NCBI GenBank assembly: GCA_900541675.1
Contig: UQKU01000007.1
Location: forward strand, 1 to 64,000
Length of the DNA: 64,000 bases
Reading direction: 5' to 3'
Origin: an uncultured Collinsella sp.
GTDB taxonomy: Bacteria; Actinomycetota; Coriobacteriia; Coriobacteriales; Coriobacteriaceae
The stretch's first letter is position 1, and every line of letters begins with the position of its first letter. Below the pieces are notes generated by a model. That model was not told the origin of the DNA, searched no databases, and saw only the letters and a program-made list of their open reading frames with translations. The position numbers and the translations under genes were made by a program. Positions 49,338 through 57,150 of this stretch are shown here, in pieces.

Positions 49338-50288
49338 ATGGTTAACGAGAAGAAGGTCGCTATTGTCGGCTGCGGTTTCGTCGGTTCGTCTTCGGCGTTC
49401 GCGCTGATGCAGAGTGGTCTGTTCTCCGAGATGGTTCTCATCGACGTGGACAAGAACCGCGCTGAGGGTGAGGCTCTGGATATTGCGCACGGCATGACGT
49501 TTGCCGAGCCGATGAAGATCTACGCTGGCGATTATTCCGATGTCGCCGACGCCGCCATGATCGTCGTCACCGCTGGCGCTGCCCAGAAGCCCGGCGAGAC
49601 CCGCCTGGACCTGGTCAACAAGAACGTTAACATCTTTAAGTCCATTATCCCCGAGATTAAGAAGTCCGGCTTCGACGGCATTCTGCTCATCGTCTCCAAC
49701 CCGGTCGACGTTCTGACCTACGCCGCCATCAAGATGTCCGGCCTGCCCGAGGGCCATGTCATCGGCTCCGGTACCGTGCTCGACACCGGCCGTCTGCAGC
49801 AGATGCTCGGCGCTCACGTCGAGGTTGACCCGCGCGACGTTCAGGCTTATGTCATGGGTGAGCACGGCGACTCCGAGTTTGTCGCTTGGTCCAGCGCCCA
49901 GGTTGCCGGCGTGCCGCTGAACACCTTCTGCGAGCTTCACGGTCATCTGGAGCATGAGGCTGCCGAGAAGCGCATCGCCGAGGACGTCAAGAACTCCGCC
50001 TACACCATCATCGAGAAGAAGCACGCCACCTACTACGGCGTCGCCATGGCCGTTAAGCGCATCTGCACTGCCGTCATGCGCGATGAGCAGACCGTTCTGC
50101 CCGTTTCCTCGCTCATGGTGGGCGAGTATGGCCTGTCCGATCTTGCCATCTCCATGCCGACGGTCGTTGGCCGCGACGGCGTTGTCTGCCGCGTCCCCGT
50201 GCCGCTGAACGATGGCGAGCAGCATGAGCTCACCGCCTCTGCAAAGGCCCTCAAGGACATCATCGACAGCGTCGACTTCTCCTGCTAA
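49338..50288 (+). CDS. ldh: L-lactate dehydrogenase
   Basis: The 316-residue enzyme has the NAD loop VGCGFVGSSSAFAL, active-site AQKPGETRLDLV with Gln at the position that selects lactate over malate dehydrogenase and the substrate Arg, SNPVDVLTYAA, and GEHGDSEFVAWS with catalytic His. It reduces pyruvate to L-lactate in fermentation. The frame is open upstream, but ATG 49338 has GGGAG nearby and gives the standard N-terminus. Strong C-ending codon bias suggests high expression. Confidence 0.95.
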   Translation: MVNEKKVAIVGCGFVGSSSAFALMQSGLFSEMVLIDVDKNRAEGEALDIAHGMTFAEPMKIYAGDYSDVADAAMIVVTAGAAQKPGETRLDLVNKNVNIFKSIIPEIKKSGFDGILLIVSNPVDVLTYAAIKMSGLPEGHVIGSGTVLDTGRLQQMLGAHVEVDPRDVQAYVMGEHGDSEFVAWSSAQVAGVPLNTFCELHGHLEHEAAEKRIAEDVKNSAYTIIEKKHATYYGVAMAVKRICTAVMRDEQTVLPVSSLMVGEYGLSDLAISMPTVVGRDGVVCRVPVPLNDGEQHELTASAKALKDIIDSVDFSC

Positions 50289-50322
50289 ATCAAGCTTGCT
50301 AGAGCAAAAAGTTACAATGAAG

Positions 50323-50356
50323 GCGTCCGGGTCCACACGGCCCGGGCGCCTTTTTG
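50323..50356 (+). terminator. Terminator of ldh
   Basis: GGCGTCCGGG (50323-50332) pairs with CCCGGGCGCC (50342-50351), one G-U, followed by TTTTT. Confidence 0.9.
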
Positions 50357-50395
50357 GTGCAAGGTAACCTGACCCCAATGCACCATAGTTGATGG
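50355..50395. repeat. REP-like palindrome, copy before the DUF2974 gene
   Basis: TTGGTGCA and TGCACCA flank a core that on the minus strand reads GGGGTCAGGTT. A close relative is at 51567-51608 in the same orientation, so the two copies bracket the DUF2974 gene. Confidence 0.7.
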
Positions 50396-50402
50396 GAGGG
50401 CC

Positions 50403-51563
50403 ATGTCGGATTCGCCTAATTTTTTGACCTATGCCCAGACGGCGTTTGATCCGTTTGAGGAGAGGCCGTTCTGCGCGGTGGATAGCCTCGTCTTTGCGTG
50501 GTTGTCCTATTTGCGTTTGCCGGGTGATATGGCGGAGCTGACGAACTGGCAGGGCCTAGACGTACGCGAGCTGCTGCGTGCCGAGTGCTACCGGGACATG
50601 ATTGACGACTTGTGGGATCCAGAGGGGAGCAGGGCCTTGTTGGAGGCCGTGGCAGCAAGCCCTCGCTACCGTGGCGTGCACGTTTGCGGCTATCGTGCCG
50701 TGAGCGATGTGGTGGCGACAGAGCAGTTTGCAGCCATGGCGTTCCGGTTTCCGGCGGGGTTTAGCTATCTTTCCTTCCGGGGGACCGACAGCACGATTGT
50801 GGGCTGGAAAGAGGACTTTAACATGGCGTTCCGGTATCCTGTGCCGGCCCAGGAATCCGCGGCGCGTTATGTGGACGAGGCGGCGGATGCGATTGACGGG
50901 CCGCTTTTGTGCGGAGGTCATTCCAAGGGTGGAAACCTTGCGGTGTACGGTGCGGCGATGTGCTCCGATGTCGCCCGTGCGCGAATCGAACGGGCGTATT
51001 CCCATGATGGTCCGGGTTTCGTCGAGGAGTTTCTGAACGGCAACGCCTTTGCCGATCTTTCCGGTCGAATCGACAAGACGCTACCTCGGTCGTCGATCTT
51101 TGGCATGATGTTCGAGACGCAGGAGGACTATGCCATCGTTGAGAGCACCGAGTTCAGTCTGCTGCAGCACAATCCCTTTAGCTGGGTGGTTGATGGTCGC
51201 GACTTCGTGTACTGTGAGCGCCTGTCCGCCGGTGCTCGATACGTTGATGGCTCCATTCGCGAGATGCTGCTTGCAGTTTCGCCTAGCGAGCGCGAGCGTT
51301 TTGTAGATGCGTTGTTCTCCGTGTTTGAGGCTACGGGTGCTGAGCGGTTTGCGGATATCGCTGGGAATCTGCGCGAGAGCCTGCCCGTGATGCTCCAGGC
51401 TGCGCAAGGGTTTGACAAGGATACGCGACGCTTTGTCTCGCAGACCATCGTGGCAATTCTTAAGTGTGCGCTGCTGCCCAAACGACCCCAGATCGACATG
51501 CCCGCCGCCGGCAAGAGTTTGGCAGAACAGCTCGAGGCTTGGCAGTCCGAGCTCCTGCGCTAG
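50403..51563 (+). CDS. DUF2974 (Mbeg1-like) lipase-fold protein
   Basis: The 386-residue protein contains a lipase/esterase core: FSYLSFRGTDSTIVGWKEDFNMAF and the nucleophile elbow GGHSKGGNLAVYGA (Ser in GHSKGG), followed by YSHDGPGF. These are hallmarks of DUF2974, alpha/beta hydrolases close to class 3 lipases. No signal peptide is seen, so it acts in the cytoplasm. Substrates are unknown. GGGAGGG precedes ATG 50403. Two REP-like palindromes flank the gene, raising the possibility that it arrived as a unit. Confidence 0.82.
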   Translation: MSDSPNFLTYAQTAFDPFEERPFCAVDSLVFAWLSYLRLPGDMAELTNWQGLDVRELLRAECYRDMIDDLWDPEGSRALLEAVAASPRYRGVHVCGYRAVSDVVATEQFAAMAFRFPAGFSYLSFRGTDSTIVGWKEDFNMAFRYPVPAQESAARYVDEAADAIDGPLLCGGHSKGGNLAVYGAAMCSDVARARIERAYSHDGPGFVEEFLNGNAFADLSGRIDKTLPRSSIFGMMFETQEDYAIVESTEFSLLQHNPFSWVVDGRDFVYCERLSAGARYVDGSIREMLLAVSPSERERFVDALFSVFEATGAERFADIAGNLRESLPVMLQAAQGFDKDTRRFVSQTIVAILKCALLPKRPQIDMPAAGKSLAEQLEAWQSELLR

Positions 51564-51566
51564 CCA

Positions 51567-51608
51567 TTGGTGCAAAGCAGCCTGTCCCCGATGCACCAAT
51601 CTTCGATG
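51567..51608. repeat. REP-like palindrome, copy after the DUF2974 gene
   Basis: TTGGTGCA and TGCACCAA flank a core reading GGGGACAGGCTG on the minus strand. It begins four bases after the DUF2974 stop. Confidence 0.7.
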
Positions 51609-51674
51609 CGCCTGGGGCGGGCTCGACCGCTATACTGGTTCGTGCCGAAATCGATCTAGAACGGAATGCCGTAT

Positions 51675-52679
51675 ATGAAAATCAATCACGCGATTCTGCA
51701 TATCCTGGACTTTGACTCTGCCGTCAACGTTATGAGCCAGCGCGAGCTCGATACCGAAAGCCGTGCCGTGCGCAATTTCGTAACCACGCATCTGCGCCGT
51801 GCACGCACCTCGGCCGACAATAAACGCGCCACGTTTGCCGAGAACTCTGCGTTTGGCGGCGAGCTCAAGGGCTATTTCTTTGGCGAGCGCGAGTTCGTGG
51901 ACCTGTCGCAGCAGATTGCGGAGTTTATCTCTTCCGAGCTCACCAAAGCCGAGAAAGCCGAGTCCACCGACGTGCTCGTGGCCGATTTTGACGACGATGA
52001 GGATGCCCGCTGGTTTGCCGTGATGCTGCTGGGCTCCAAGCAGGCTTTTATGCACGAAGTGGGCCGCGAGGAGGGGGAGGTGCGCAACGACATCGCGCGC
52101 CACTACGCCATTCTGCCGAACCCCTCGCAAAAGGTGCCGAGCTATGCCATCGTGCGCGCAAACACCATGGAGATCGGCTACGTGGACAAGAAGCGCAAGA
52201 TTGCCGGCGAGGATCGCATGCTCATTCCCGACGGCCTGCTGCAATGCGACACGGGCGTTTCGGGTAAGGAGGTCATCGACACGGTGACGCGCGTGGTCGA
52301 GGAGGTCGCTGAAGAGCACGGCGCCAACACGGCCGTAGCGCTCGCCAAGGTCAAAGCCGCCGTTGCCGAGAAGGTTGAAGACGACGAGGAGCTGCCGCCT
52401 TGGGATATCGTCGATGAGGTCTTTGAGGACGAGCCGGTTATCAAGGAGAGCGTGCGTGCGGCGCTGACCGAGGAGAAGGTGCCCGAGCGCGTGCCCGTGG
52501 AGCGCAAGCAGGTCGAACGCGCGGCCGTGCGCAATCACAAGATTCGTACCGACACGGGCATCGAGATCAGCTTCCCGGCCGAGATGGGTTCGAACTCCGA
52601 GTATATCGAGTTCGTCAACGAGCCCAACGGCCTCATCTCCATCGAGCTCAAAAACATCGGGTCAATTGAGAATCGATAA
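51675..52679 (+). CDS. Nucleoid-associated protein (NdpA/YejK family)
   Basis: The 334-residue protein matches the 37-kDa nucleoid-associated protein family: the INHAILHILDFDSAVNVMSQREL opening, GGELKGYFFGEREFVDLSQQIAEF, and GEVRNDIARHYAILPNPSQKVPSYAIVR. Members bind the nucleoid and some act in anti-phage or mobile element contexts; the molecular role is not settled. ATG 51675 is preferred over 51666 since ACGGA then lies at a workable distance. It ends in a strong terminator at 52704. Confidence 0.85.
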   Translation: MKINHAILHILDFDSAVNVMSQRELDTESRAVRNFVTTHLRRARTSADNKRATFAENSAFGGELKGYFFGEREFVDLSQQIAEFISSELTKAEKAESTDVLVADFDDDEDARWFAVMLLGSKQAFMHEVGREEGEVRNDIARHYAILPNPSQKVPSYAIVRANTMEIGYVDKKRKIAGEDRMLIPDGLLQCDTGVSGKEVIDTVTRVVEEVAEEHGANTAVALAKVKAAVAEKVEDDEELPPWDIVDEVFEDEPVIKESVRAALTEEKVPERVPVERKQVERAAVRNHKIRTDTGIEISFPAEMGSNSEYIEFVNEPNGLISIELKNIGSIENR

Positions 52680-52703
52680 ACTGCGCTTGAACTTCAGACA
52701 AAG

Positions 52704-52737
52704 CAAAGGCCGAAACCCTTCGGGACTTCGGCCTTTT
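52704..52737 (+). terminator. Terminator of the nucleoid protein gene
   Basis: AAAGGCCGAA pairs with TTCGGCCTTT around a short hairpin containing CCCTTCGGG, followed by TTTTT. Confidence 0.92.
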
Positions 52738-52780
52738 TGCTTGGAGCTGAATTGAGTTGCAGACTGAGCATATGTCAGCG

Positions 52781-52879
52781 AAAACGCCCCTAGGCGAGCA
52801 AGGTGACGTGAAAGAGGAGGGAAGCGTACTTCGGTACGCGACCGACGATTGAACGTCAGATTGCCGCTTAGGGGCGTTT
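52781..52879. ncRNA. Highly structured intergenic element (possible small RNA)
   Basis: The outer helix pairs 52781-52801 with 52861-52879 (18 bp, one bulge, one G-U); next TGACGT (52804-52809) pairs with ACGTCA (52853-52858); the tip is GCGTAC-TTCG-GTACGC (52824-52839), a stable UUCG tetraloop. A purine-rich AAAGAGGAGGGAA faces the internal loop. The fold is nearly symmetrical, so strand is undecided. It could be a conserved RNA or a palindromic mobile repeat; I recognise no Rfam family. Confidence 0.5.
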
Positions 52880-52894
52880 GCAGCGTCGAGAGAT

Positions 52895-52963
52895 CCGTCG
52901 TTCGTTAGAACGACGGAACCAAAGGTGCAGCGTCGACTAGTTGCGCGGTTTGGTAAAACCGCG
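52895..52963. repeat. Two further hairpins and a short direct repeat before dapH end
   Basis: CCGTCGTTC (52895-52903) pairs with GAACGACGG (52908-52916); CGCGGTTT (52944-52951) pairs with AAACCGCG (52956-52963). GCAGCGTCGA occurs at 52880 and again near 52927. The last hairpin may end the dap operon on the minus strand, though there is no T-run. Confidence 0.5.
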
Positions 52964-52968
52964 TAACC

Positions 52969-53688
52969 CTAGAGCTGGCGCAGGCCCTCTTCCAGGCCGG
53001 TCTTGCTGTCGGTCTTCTCGTCGCGCATCTTGATGACGCGGGCGGGGACACCGGCCACGACGGCACCGGCGGGGACGTCCTCGACGCACACGGCGCCGGC
53101 GGCAACGACAGCGCCCTTGCCTACGTGCACGCCCTCCAGGACCACGGCATTGGCGCCGATCATAACGTCGTCCTCGATGATGACGGGCGTGGCACTGGCG
53201 GGCTCCACGACGCCTGCCAGCACGGTGCCGGCGCCGATGTGGCAGTTCTTGCCCACGGTGGCGCGGCCGCCCAGCACAGCGCCCATGTCGATCATGGAGC
53301 CTTCGCCAATGACGGAGCCGATGTTGATGATGGCGCCCATCATGATGACGGCGCGATCGCCAATCTCGACACGGTCGCGGATGATCGCGCCCGGCTCGAT
53401 GCGGGCGTTGATACCCTTGAGGTCGAGCATGGGCACGGCGGAGTTGCGGCAGTCGTTCTCTACGTCGTAGTAGTCGATGGAGTCGGCGTTGGCGTCGAGG
53501 ATTGCCTTGAGCTCATCCCAGTCACCAAAGACGGTCTTGCCACGACGACCGCCGTAGACGTGCGCATTGCCCCACTGGACCTTCATGCCCGGCTTTTCGC
53601 GCACGTACAGTTTGACGGGCGTTTTCTTGGGCGCGGTTGCGATGTAGTTGATAATCTCCTGTGCATTCATCTCGGCTGCATTACTCAT
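52969..53688 (-). CDS. dapH: Tetrahydrodipicolinate N-acetyltransferase
   Basis: The 239-residue acetyltransferase has an N-terminal domain (NAQEIINYIATAPKKTPVKLYV) and a left-handed beta helix of hexapeptide repeats (IEPGAIIRDRVEIGDRAVIMMGAIINIG and following). Length and opening match DapH, not the 280-residue succinyl enzyme DapD. It acetylates tetrahydrodipicolinate in the acetylase branch of diaminopimelate/lysine synthesis. Last gene of the lysA-dapA-dapB-dapH operon, 39 bases after dapB. Confidence 0.92.
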   Translation of the reverse strand: MSNAAEMNAQEIINYIATAPKKTPVKLYVREKPGMKVQWGNAHVYGGRRGKTVFGDWDELKAILDANADSIDYYDVENDCRNSAVPMLDLKGINARIEPGAIIRDRVEIGDRAVIMMGAIINIGSVIGEGSMIDMGAVLGGRATVGKNCHIGAGTVLAGVVEPASATPVIIEDDVMIGANAVVLEGVHVGKGAVVAAGAVCVEDVPAGAVVAGVPARVIKMRDEKTDSKTGLEEGLRQL

Positions 53689-53727
53689 TTGCTGTCTCTC
53701 CTTTGAGTGGATCCGGTTGATACCTGG

Positions 53728-54468
53728 TTAGGCAAACATGACCTGGTCGAACGTATAGAAGCCAGGCTCGCGGGTGACGAGCTTCTGCGCGGCTGCCAGG
53801 GCGCCGTTGACGAAGATCTGACGGCTCGTGGCGCGGTGCGTGAGCGTGACCTCCTCGTCCTGGCCGAAAAAGCTTACCTCGTGCACGCCGGCGACGGTGC
53901 CGCCGCGCAGCGAGTGCATGCCGATCTCCTTGGGGTCGCGCGCGCCGCACATGCCCTCGCGGCCATAGACGGGGTGGTAGCCTGCCTCGGGCTCGGCTTC
54001 GACGACGGCGTCGAGCAACAACTTGGCGGTGCCGCTGGGGGCGTCGACCTTTTGATTATGGTGCGTCTCGACGATTTCGCAGTCAAAGCCGGGCAGCTCG
54101 CGCGTGGCCTGGGCAACCAGATGGCGCAGGGCGGCGATACCGATAGAGTAGTTGCCCGAGTGCATAACACGGGCGTTCTGACCCAGCTCGCGCAGGCGAT
54201 CCACCTGCTCGGGCGTATAGCCCGTGGTGCCGGAAACGAGTGCGGCACCCGTGCGCTCGACATAGGCGACAACGGCATCGAAGGTCACGACGTTCGAGAA
54301 GTCGATGATTACATCGGCGGCCGGTGCGCTCTCGAGCTCGGACAAGTCGAAGCCGATCTGGGCGACGATGTCAAAAACGGGCTCTCCAGCGGTGTTGACA
54401 ATGCCCTCGGCGGTGGTGCGGATGAGCGAGCCCATGCGGCCCGTTCCCATAATGACGGTCTTAATCAA
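53728..54468 (-). CDS. dapB: 4-hydroxy-tetrahydrodipicolinate reductase
   Basis: The 246-residue enzyme starts IKTVIMGTGRMGSLIRTTAEG (dinucleotide loop), has VIIDFSN, VSGTTGYT, the active-site ETHHNQKVDAPSGTAK with catalytic His and Lys, and GTVAGVHEVSFFGQDE. It reduces the DapA product with NAD(P)H. The start overlaps the dapA end by eight bases, showing tight coupling. Confidence 0.95.
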   Translation of the reverse strand: MIKTVIMGTGRMGSLIRTTAEGIVNTAGEPVFDIVAQIGFDLSELESAPAADVIIDFSNVVTFDAVVAYVERTGAALVSGTTGYTPEQVDRLRELGQNARVMHSGNYSIGIAALRHLVAQATRELPGFDCEIVETHHNQKVDAPSGTAKLLLDAVVEAEPEAGYHPVYGREGMCGARDPKEIGMHSLRGGTVAGVHEVSFFGQDEEVTLTHRATSRQIFVNGALAAAQKLVTREPGFYTFDQVMFA

Positions 54469-55351
54469 GCAGACCAGCTCCTTTCAGAGCATCGGTAAGT
54501 GCGGAGCGCGTGTCGTCTGCCATGGGGCACAGCGGCATGCGGTAGTTTGCCTCGATCATACCCATCTGGGCGAGTGCTTCCTTGACGGGGATGGGGTTGA
54601 CCTCGCTAAAGAGGGCATTGATGAGCGGCTGGCCGGCAATCTGGATATCGCGGGCGCGCTCCACGTCGCCGTCCAGATAGGCGCGGCACATGTCGTGCAC
54701 GAGCTGCGGCTGAACGTCGGCCCACACGCTGATGGTGCCCGAAGCGCCCAGGCTCATGAGCGGCACGGTGAGGGCGTCCTCGCCCGAGTACATGCGGAAG
54801 TCGTCGGACAGCAGGTGGGCGATCTTGGCCGCGTAGGCGACGTTGCCCGAGGCTTCCTTAATACCCATGATGTTGGGATGTGCGGCCAGGCGCTCTACGT
54901 TGCGCTCGCTGATGCCGCAGCCGCAACGGCCGGGGATGTTGTACAGGATGCAGGGGATGTCCACGGCATCGGCGACGGTCTTAAAGTGCTGGTAGATGCC
55001 CTCTTCGTTGGACTTGTTGTAGTAGGGGGTGATGAGCAGCAGGCCGTCGGCTCCCATGCCCTGGTAGGTGAGCGACTTGGTGAGCATCGTCTGCGTGGAG
55101 TTGGAGCCCGAGCCGGCGATGACAGGGACGCGTCCTGCAACATGCTTGACCACGGCGGCGACGACGGAGTTGTCCTCGTCATCGGTCATCGTGGCGCTCT
55201 CGCCGGTGGTGCCCAGGGTGAGGATGGCGTCGGTGCCGTTTTGCAGGTGGAAATCGATAAGGCGCTCGAGTGCGTCAAAGTCGACGCTGCCGTCCTTTTT
55301 AAACGGCGTAACAAGGGCGACGATTGAGCCCTCGAGATTGCGGATGTCCAT
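54461..55351 (-). CDS. dapA: 4-hydroxy-tetrahydrodipicolinate synthase
   Basis: The 296-residue aldolase condenses pyruvate and aspartate semialdehyde. Motifs: TLGTTGESATMT, YYNKSNEEGIYQHF, LYNIPGRCG with the catalytic Tyr, and GIKEASGN with the Schiff-base Lys. ATG 55351 has GGAG upstream. The frame is open in front: the lysA reading frame enters dapA without a stop codon, so a LysA-DapA fusion could be made as well as free DapA from the internal start. Confidence 0.93.
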   Translation of the reverse strand: MDIRNLEGSIVALVTPFKKDGSVDFDALERLIDFHLQNGTDAILTLGTTGESATMTDDEDNSVVAAVVKHVAGRVPVIAGSGSNSTQTMLTKSLTYQGMGADGLLLITPYYNKSNEEGIYQHFKTVADAVDIPCILYNIPGRCGCGISERNVERLAAHPNIMGIKEASGNVAYAAKIAHLLSDDFRMYSGEDALTVPLMSLGASGTISVWADVQPQLVHDMCRAYLDGDVERARDIQIAGQPLINALFSEVNPIPVKEALAQMGMIEANYRMPLCPMADDTRSALTDALKGAGLLD

Positions 55352-56770
55352 GTTCTTCTCCTTCGCGTCCGCGATCTGGATGCGTTTGTTCCATTGGGCG
55401 GCGACTGTCAGGCGCTCGTCTTGGGCGCGACGGCGGGCACTTTCGGCGCGCGACTTGGCCAGCAGCTCTCGGCCGCTCGGCAGCACGTCGAGCGTGGCAA
55501 AATAATCGCCCGGGCGCTCGGCGCGGCGGATGAGGTCGGCTGAGCCATCGGGACGCAGCAGGACCTCGGCGGAGCGCAGCCGTCCGTTGTAGTTGTAGCC
55601 CATGGAGTAGCCATGCGCGCCGGTATCGTGGATCACGAGCACATCGCCCATGTCGATCTGCGGTAGCTCGCGGTCGATGGCGAACTTGTCGTTGTTCTCG
55701 CATAGGTTGCCCGTGATGTCGTAGGTGTCCGTGACGGGCGCTGTGGTCTTGTCGTCGCCACCCGGCTGACCCATTACCGTAATGTGGTGGTAGGCGCCGT
55801 ACATGGCAGGACGGATCAGATCGACGGCGCTTGCGTCGACACCGATATAGTCCTTGTAGATCTGCTTTTCGTGGATAGCCTTGGTGACCAGGCAGCCGTA
55901 GGGCCCCATCATAAAGCGGCCCATCTCGGTGCAGATGGCCACATCGCCCATACCGGCGGGAACCAGGATTTCGTCGTAGGCCGCGTGCACCCCCTCGCCG
56001 ATGGCGTGAATGTCGTTGGCCTGCTGCTCGGGCAGATAGGGGATGCCGACGCCGCCGGACAGATTGATGAAGGCGACATGTGCACCGGTCTCGCGCTCCA
56101 GGCGCACGGCAAGCTCAAAGAGGATGCGCGCGAGCTTGGGGTAGTAGTCGTTGGTGACGGTGTTGCTGGCAAGGAATGCGTGGATGCCAAAGTCCTCGGC
56201 GCCTTTGGCTTTGAGCATGTGGAAGGCCTCGAAGAGCTGCTCGGTGGTCATGCCGTATTTGGAGTCGCCGGGGTTATCCATGATGCCGTTGGAGAGCTGG
56301 AACAGGCCGCCCGGATTAAAGCGGCAGCTGACCGTCTTGGGGATGGGGCCCGCGACGCGCTCAAAGAACTCGATGTGGCTGATGTCGTCAAAGTTGACGA
56401 TGGCGCCCAATTTGTCGGCGAGCTCAAAGTCCGCTGCCGGCGTGTCGTTGGACGAGAACATGATGTCGTGTCCCGTGATGCCCAGCGAGCGGGCGATCAT
56501 GAGCTCGGTATAGCTCGAGCAATCGCAGCCGCAACCGTATTCGTTGAGAATGGAGATGAGCGCCGGGTTGGGATTTGCCTTGACGGCAAAGTATTCCTAA
56601 AGGCCGGAGTCCCATGCAAGGGCATCGCGCCCCTCTTGCTTGTTGCGGGGGAGGCCCGCCTCGTCATATAGATGAAACGGCGTGGGGAACTGCTCGACGA
56701 TATGCTCGAGCGTCTCCTTGTCCACAAACGGCTGCTTGGCCGCATATGCCTCGTTGGGAGTCAATGCCAT
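55352..56770 (-). pseudogene. lysA: Diaminopimelate decarboxylase gene with in-frame TAG, open into dapA
   Basis: From ATG 56770 the frame reads MALTPNEAYAAKQPFVDKET and TPFHLYDEAG, then hits TAG at 56597-56599 just before EYFAVKANPNP, the segment holding the PLP Lys. In LysA the TAG position is normally Lys or Arg (GFKEYFAVKA), one base from AAG. After TAG the frame is intact for all remaining motifs (GGVGIPYLPEQQ, CTEMGRFMMGPYG, HDTGAHGYSMGYNYNGRLR) and runs on into dapA with no lysA stop. Restart at ATG 56500 would drop the PLP Lys. As sequenced, LysA is not made unless TAG is read through. A sequence error is possible. Confidence 0.75.
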
Positions 56771-56859
56771 GTCCCGTAAACCTCGCTATCCAGACGGCGC
56801 CATCTGCGCATCGAATCCGCATAGCGTGGACCCAATGTCCGGATAGCGCTCCTGCATTG

Positions 56860-57000
56860 CTGCAGACAGTCCTGCGGGTGTTTCCCGCAGGCCCACCAGG
56901 TTGTTCGTGCCCGAAAAGCCCAGTTCGGCGGGTTTCGCCTCCCCACGGGGTCAAAGCCTGCCGGCTCGCCCGCGGTTCTTCGTGCCCGCGCCTCTATCAA
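56860..57000 (-). ncRNA. Lysine riboswitch (L box)
   Basis: Reading leftward the leader shows L-box landmarks in order: GATAGAGGCGCG near 57000, GGGGAGGCGAAACCCGCCGAA, GGGCTTTTCGGGC, then GCCTGCGGGAAACACCCGCAGG and ACTGTC (56870-56865), as in known lysine riboswitches. Downstream, CGCTATCC can pair with GGATAGCG that adjoins the GAGG ribosome binding site of lysA, so translation control is likely; no T-run terminator is seen. It would lower lysA-dapA-dapB-dapH expression when lysine is abundant. Confidence 0.85.
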
Positions 57001-57009
57001 GTGGTAACG

Positions 57010-57038
57010 ACCCTACCACGTTGCACTTTACCAAACAA
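57010..57038 (-). promoter_or_regulatory. Promoter of the lysine operon
   Basis: On the minus strand TTGTTT (57038-57033), 17 bases, TAGGGT (57015-57010), starting transcription right at the riboswitch 5-prime end. Confidence 0.6.
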
Positions 57039-57150
57039 GAGTATTCGTATATAACGTTTAAAAAATGCAGGGATATGCTGGAAATAAGGGTGCGGCAATC
57101 TTGCGGCACAATAAGATGGCAACTGGCGCGCACCTATGAAAGGAACCTTT

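Noticed and set aside
56497..56745. Alternative minus-strand frame over the lysA N-terminus
   Set aside because: Its translation is Arg/Ser-rich without LysA similarity; the true lysA frame is recognisable on both sides of the TAG, so a frameshift explanation is not needed.
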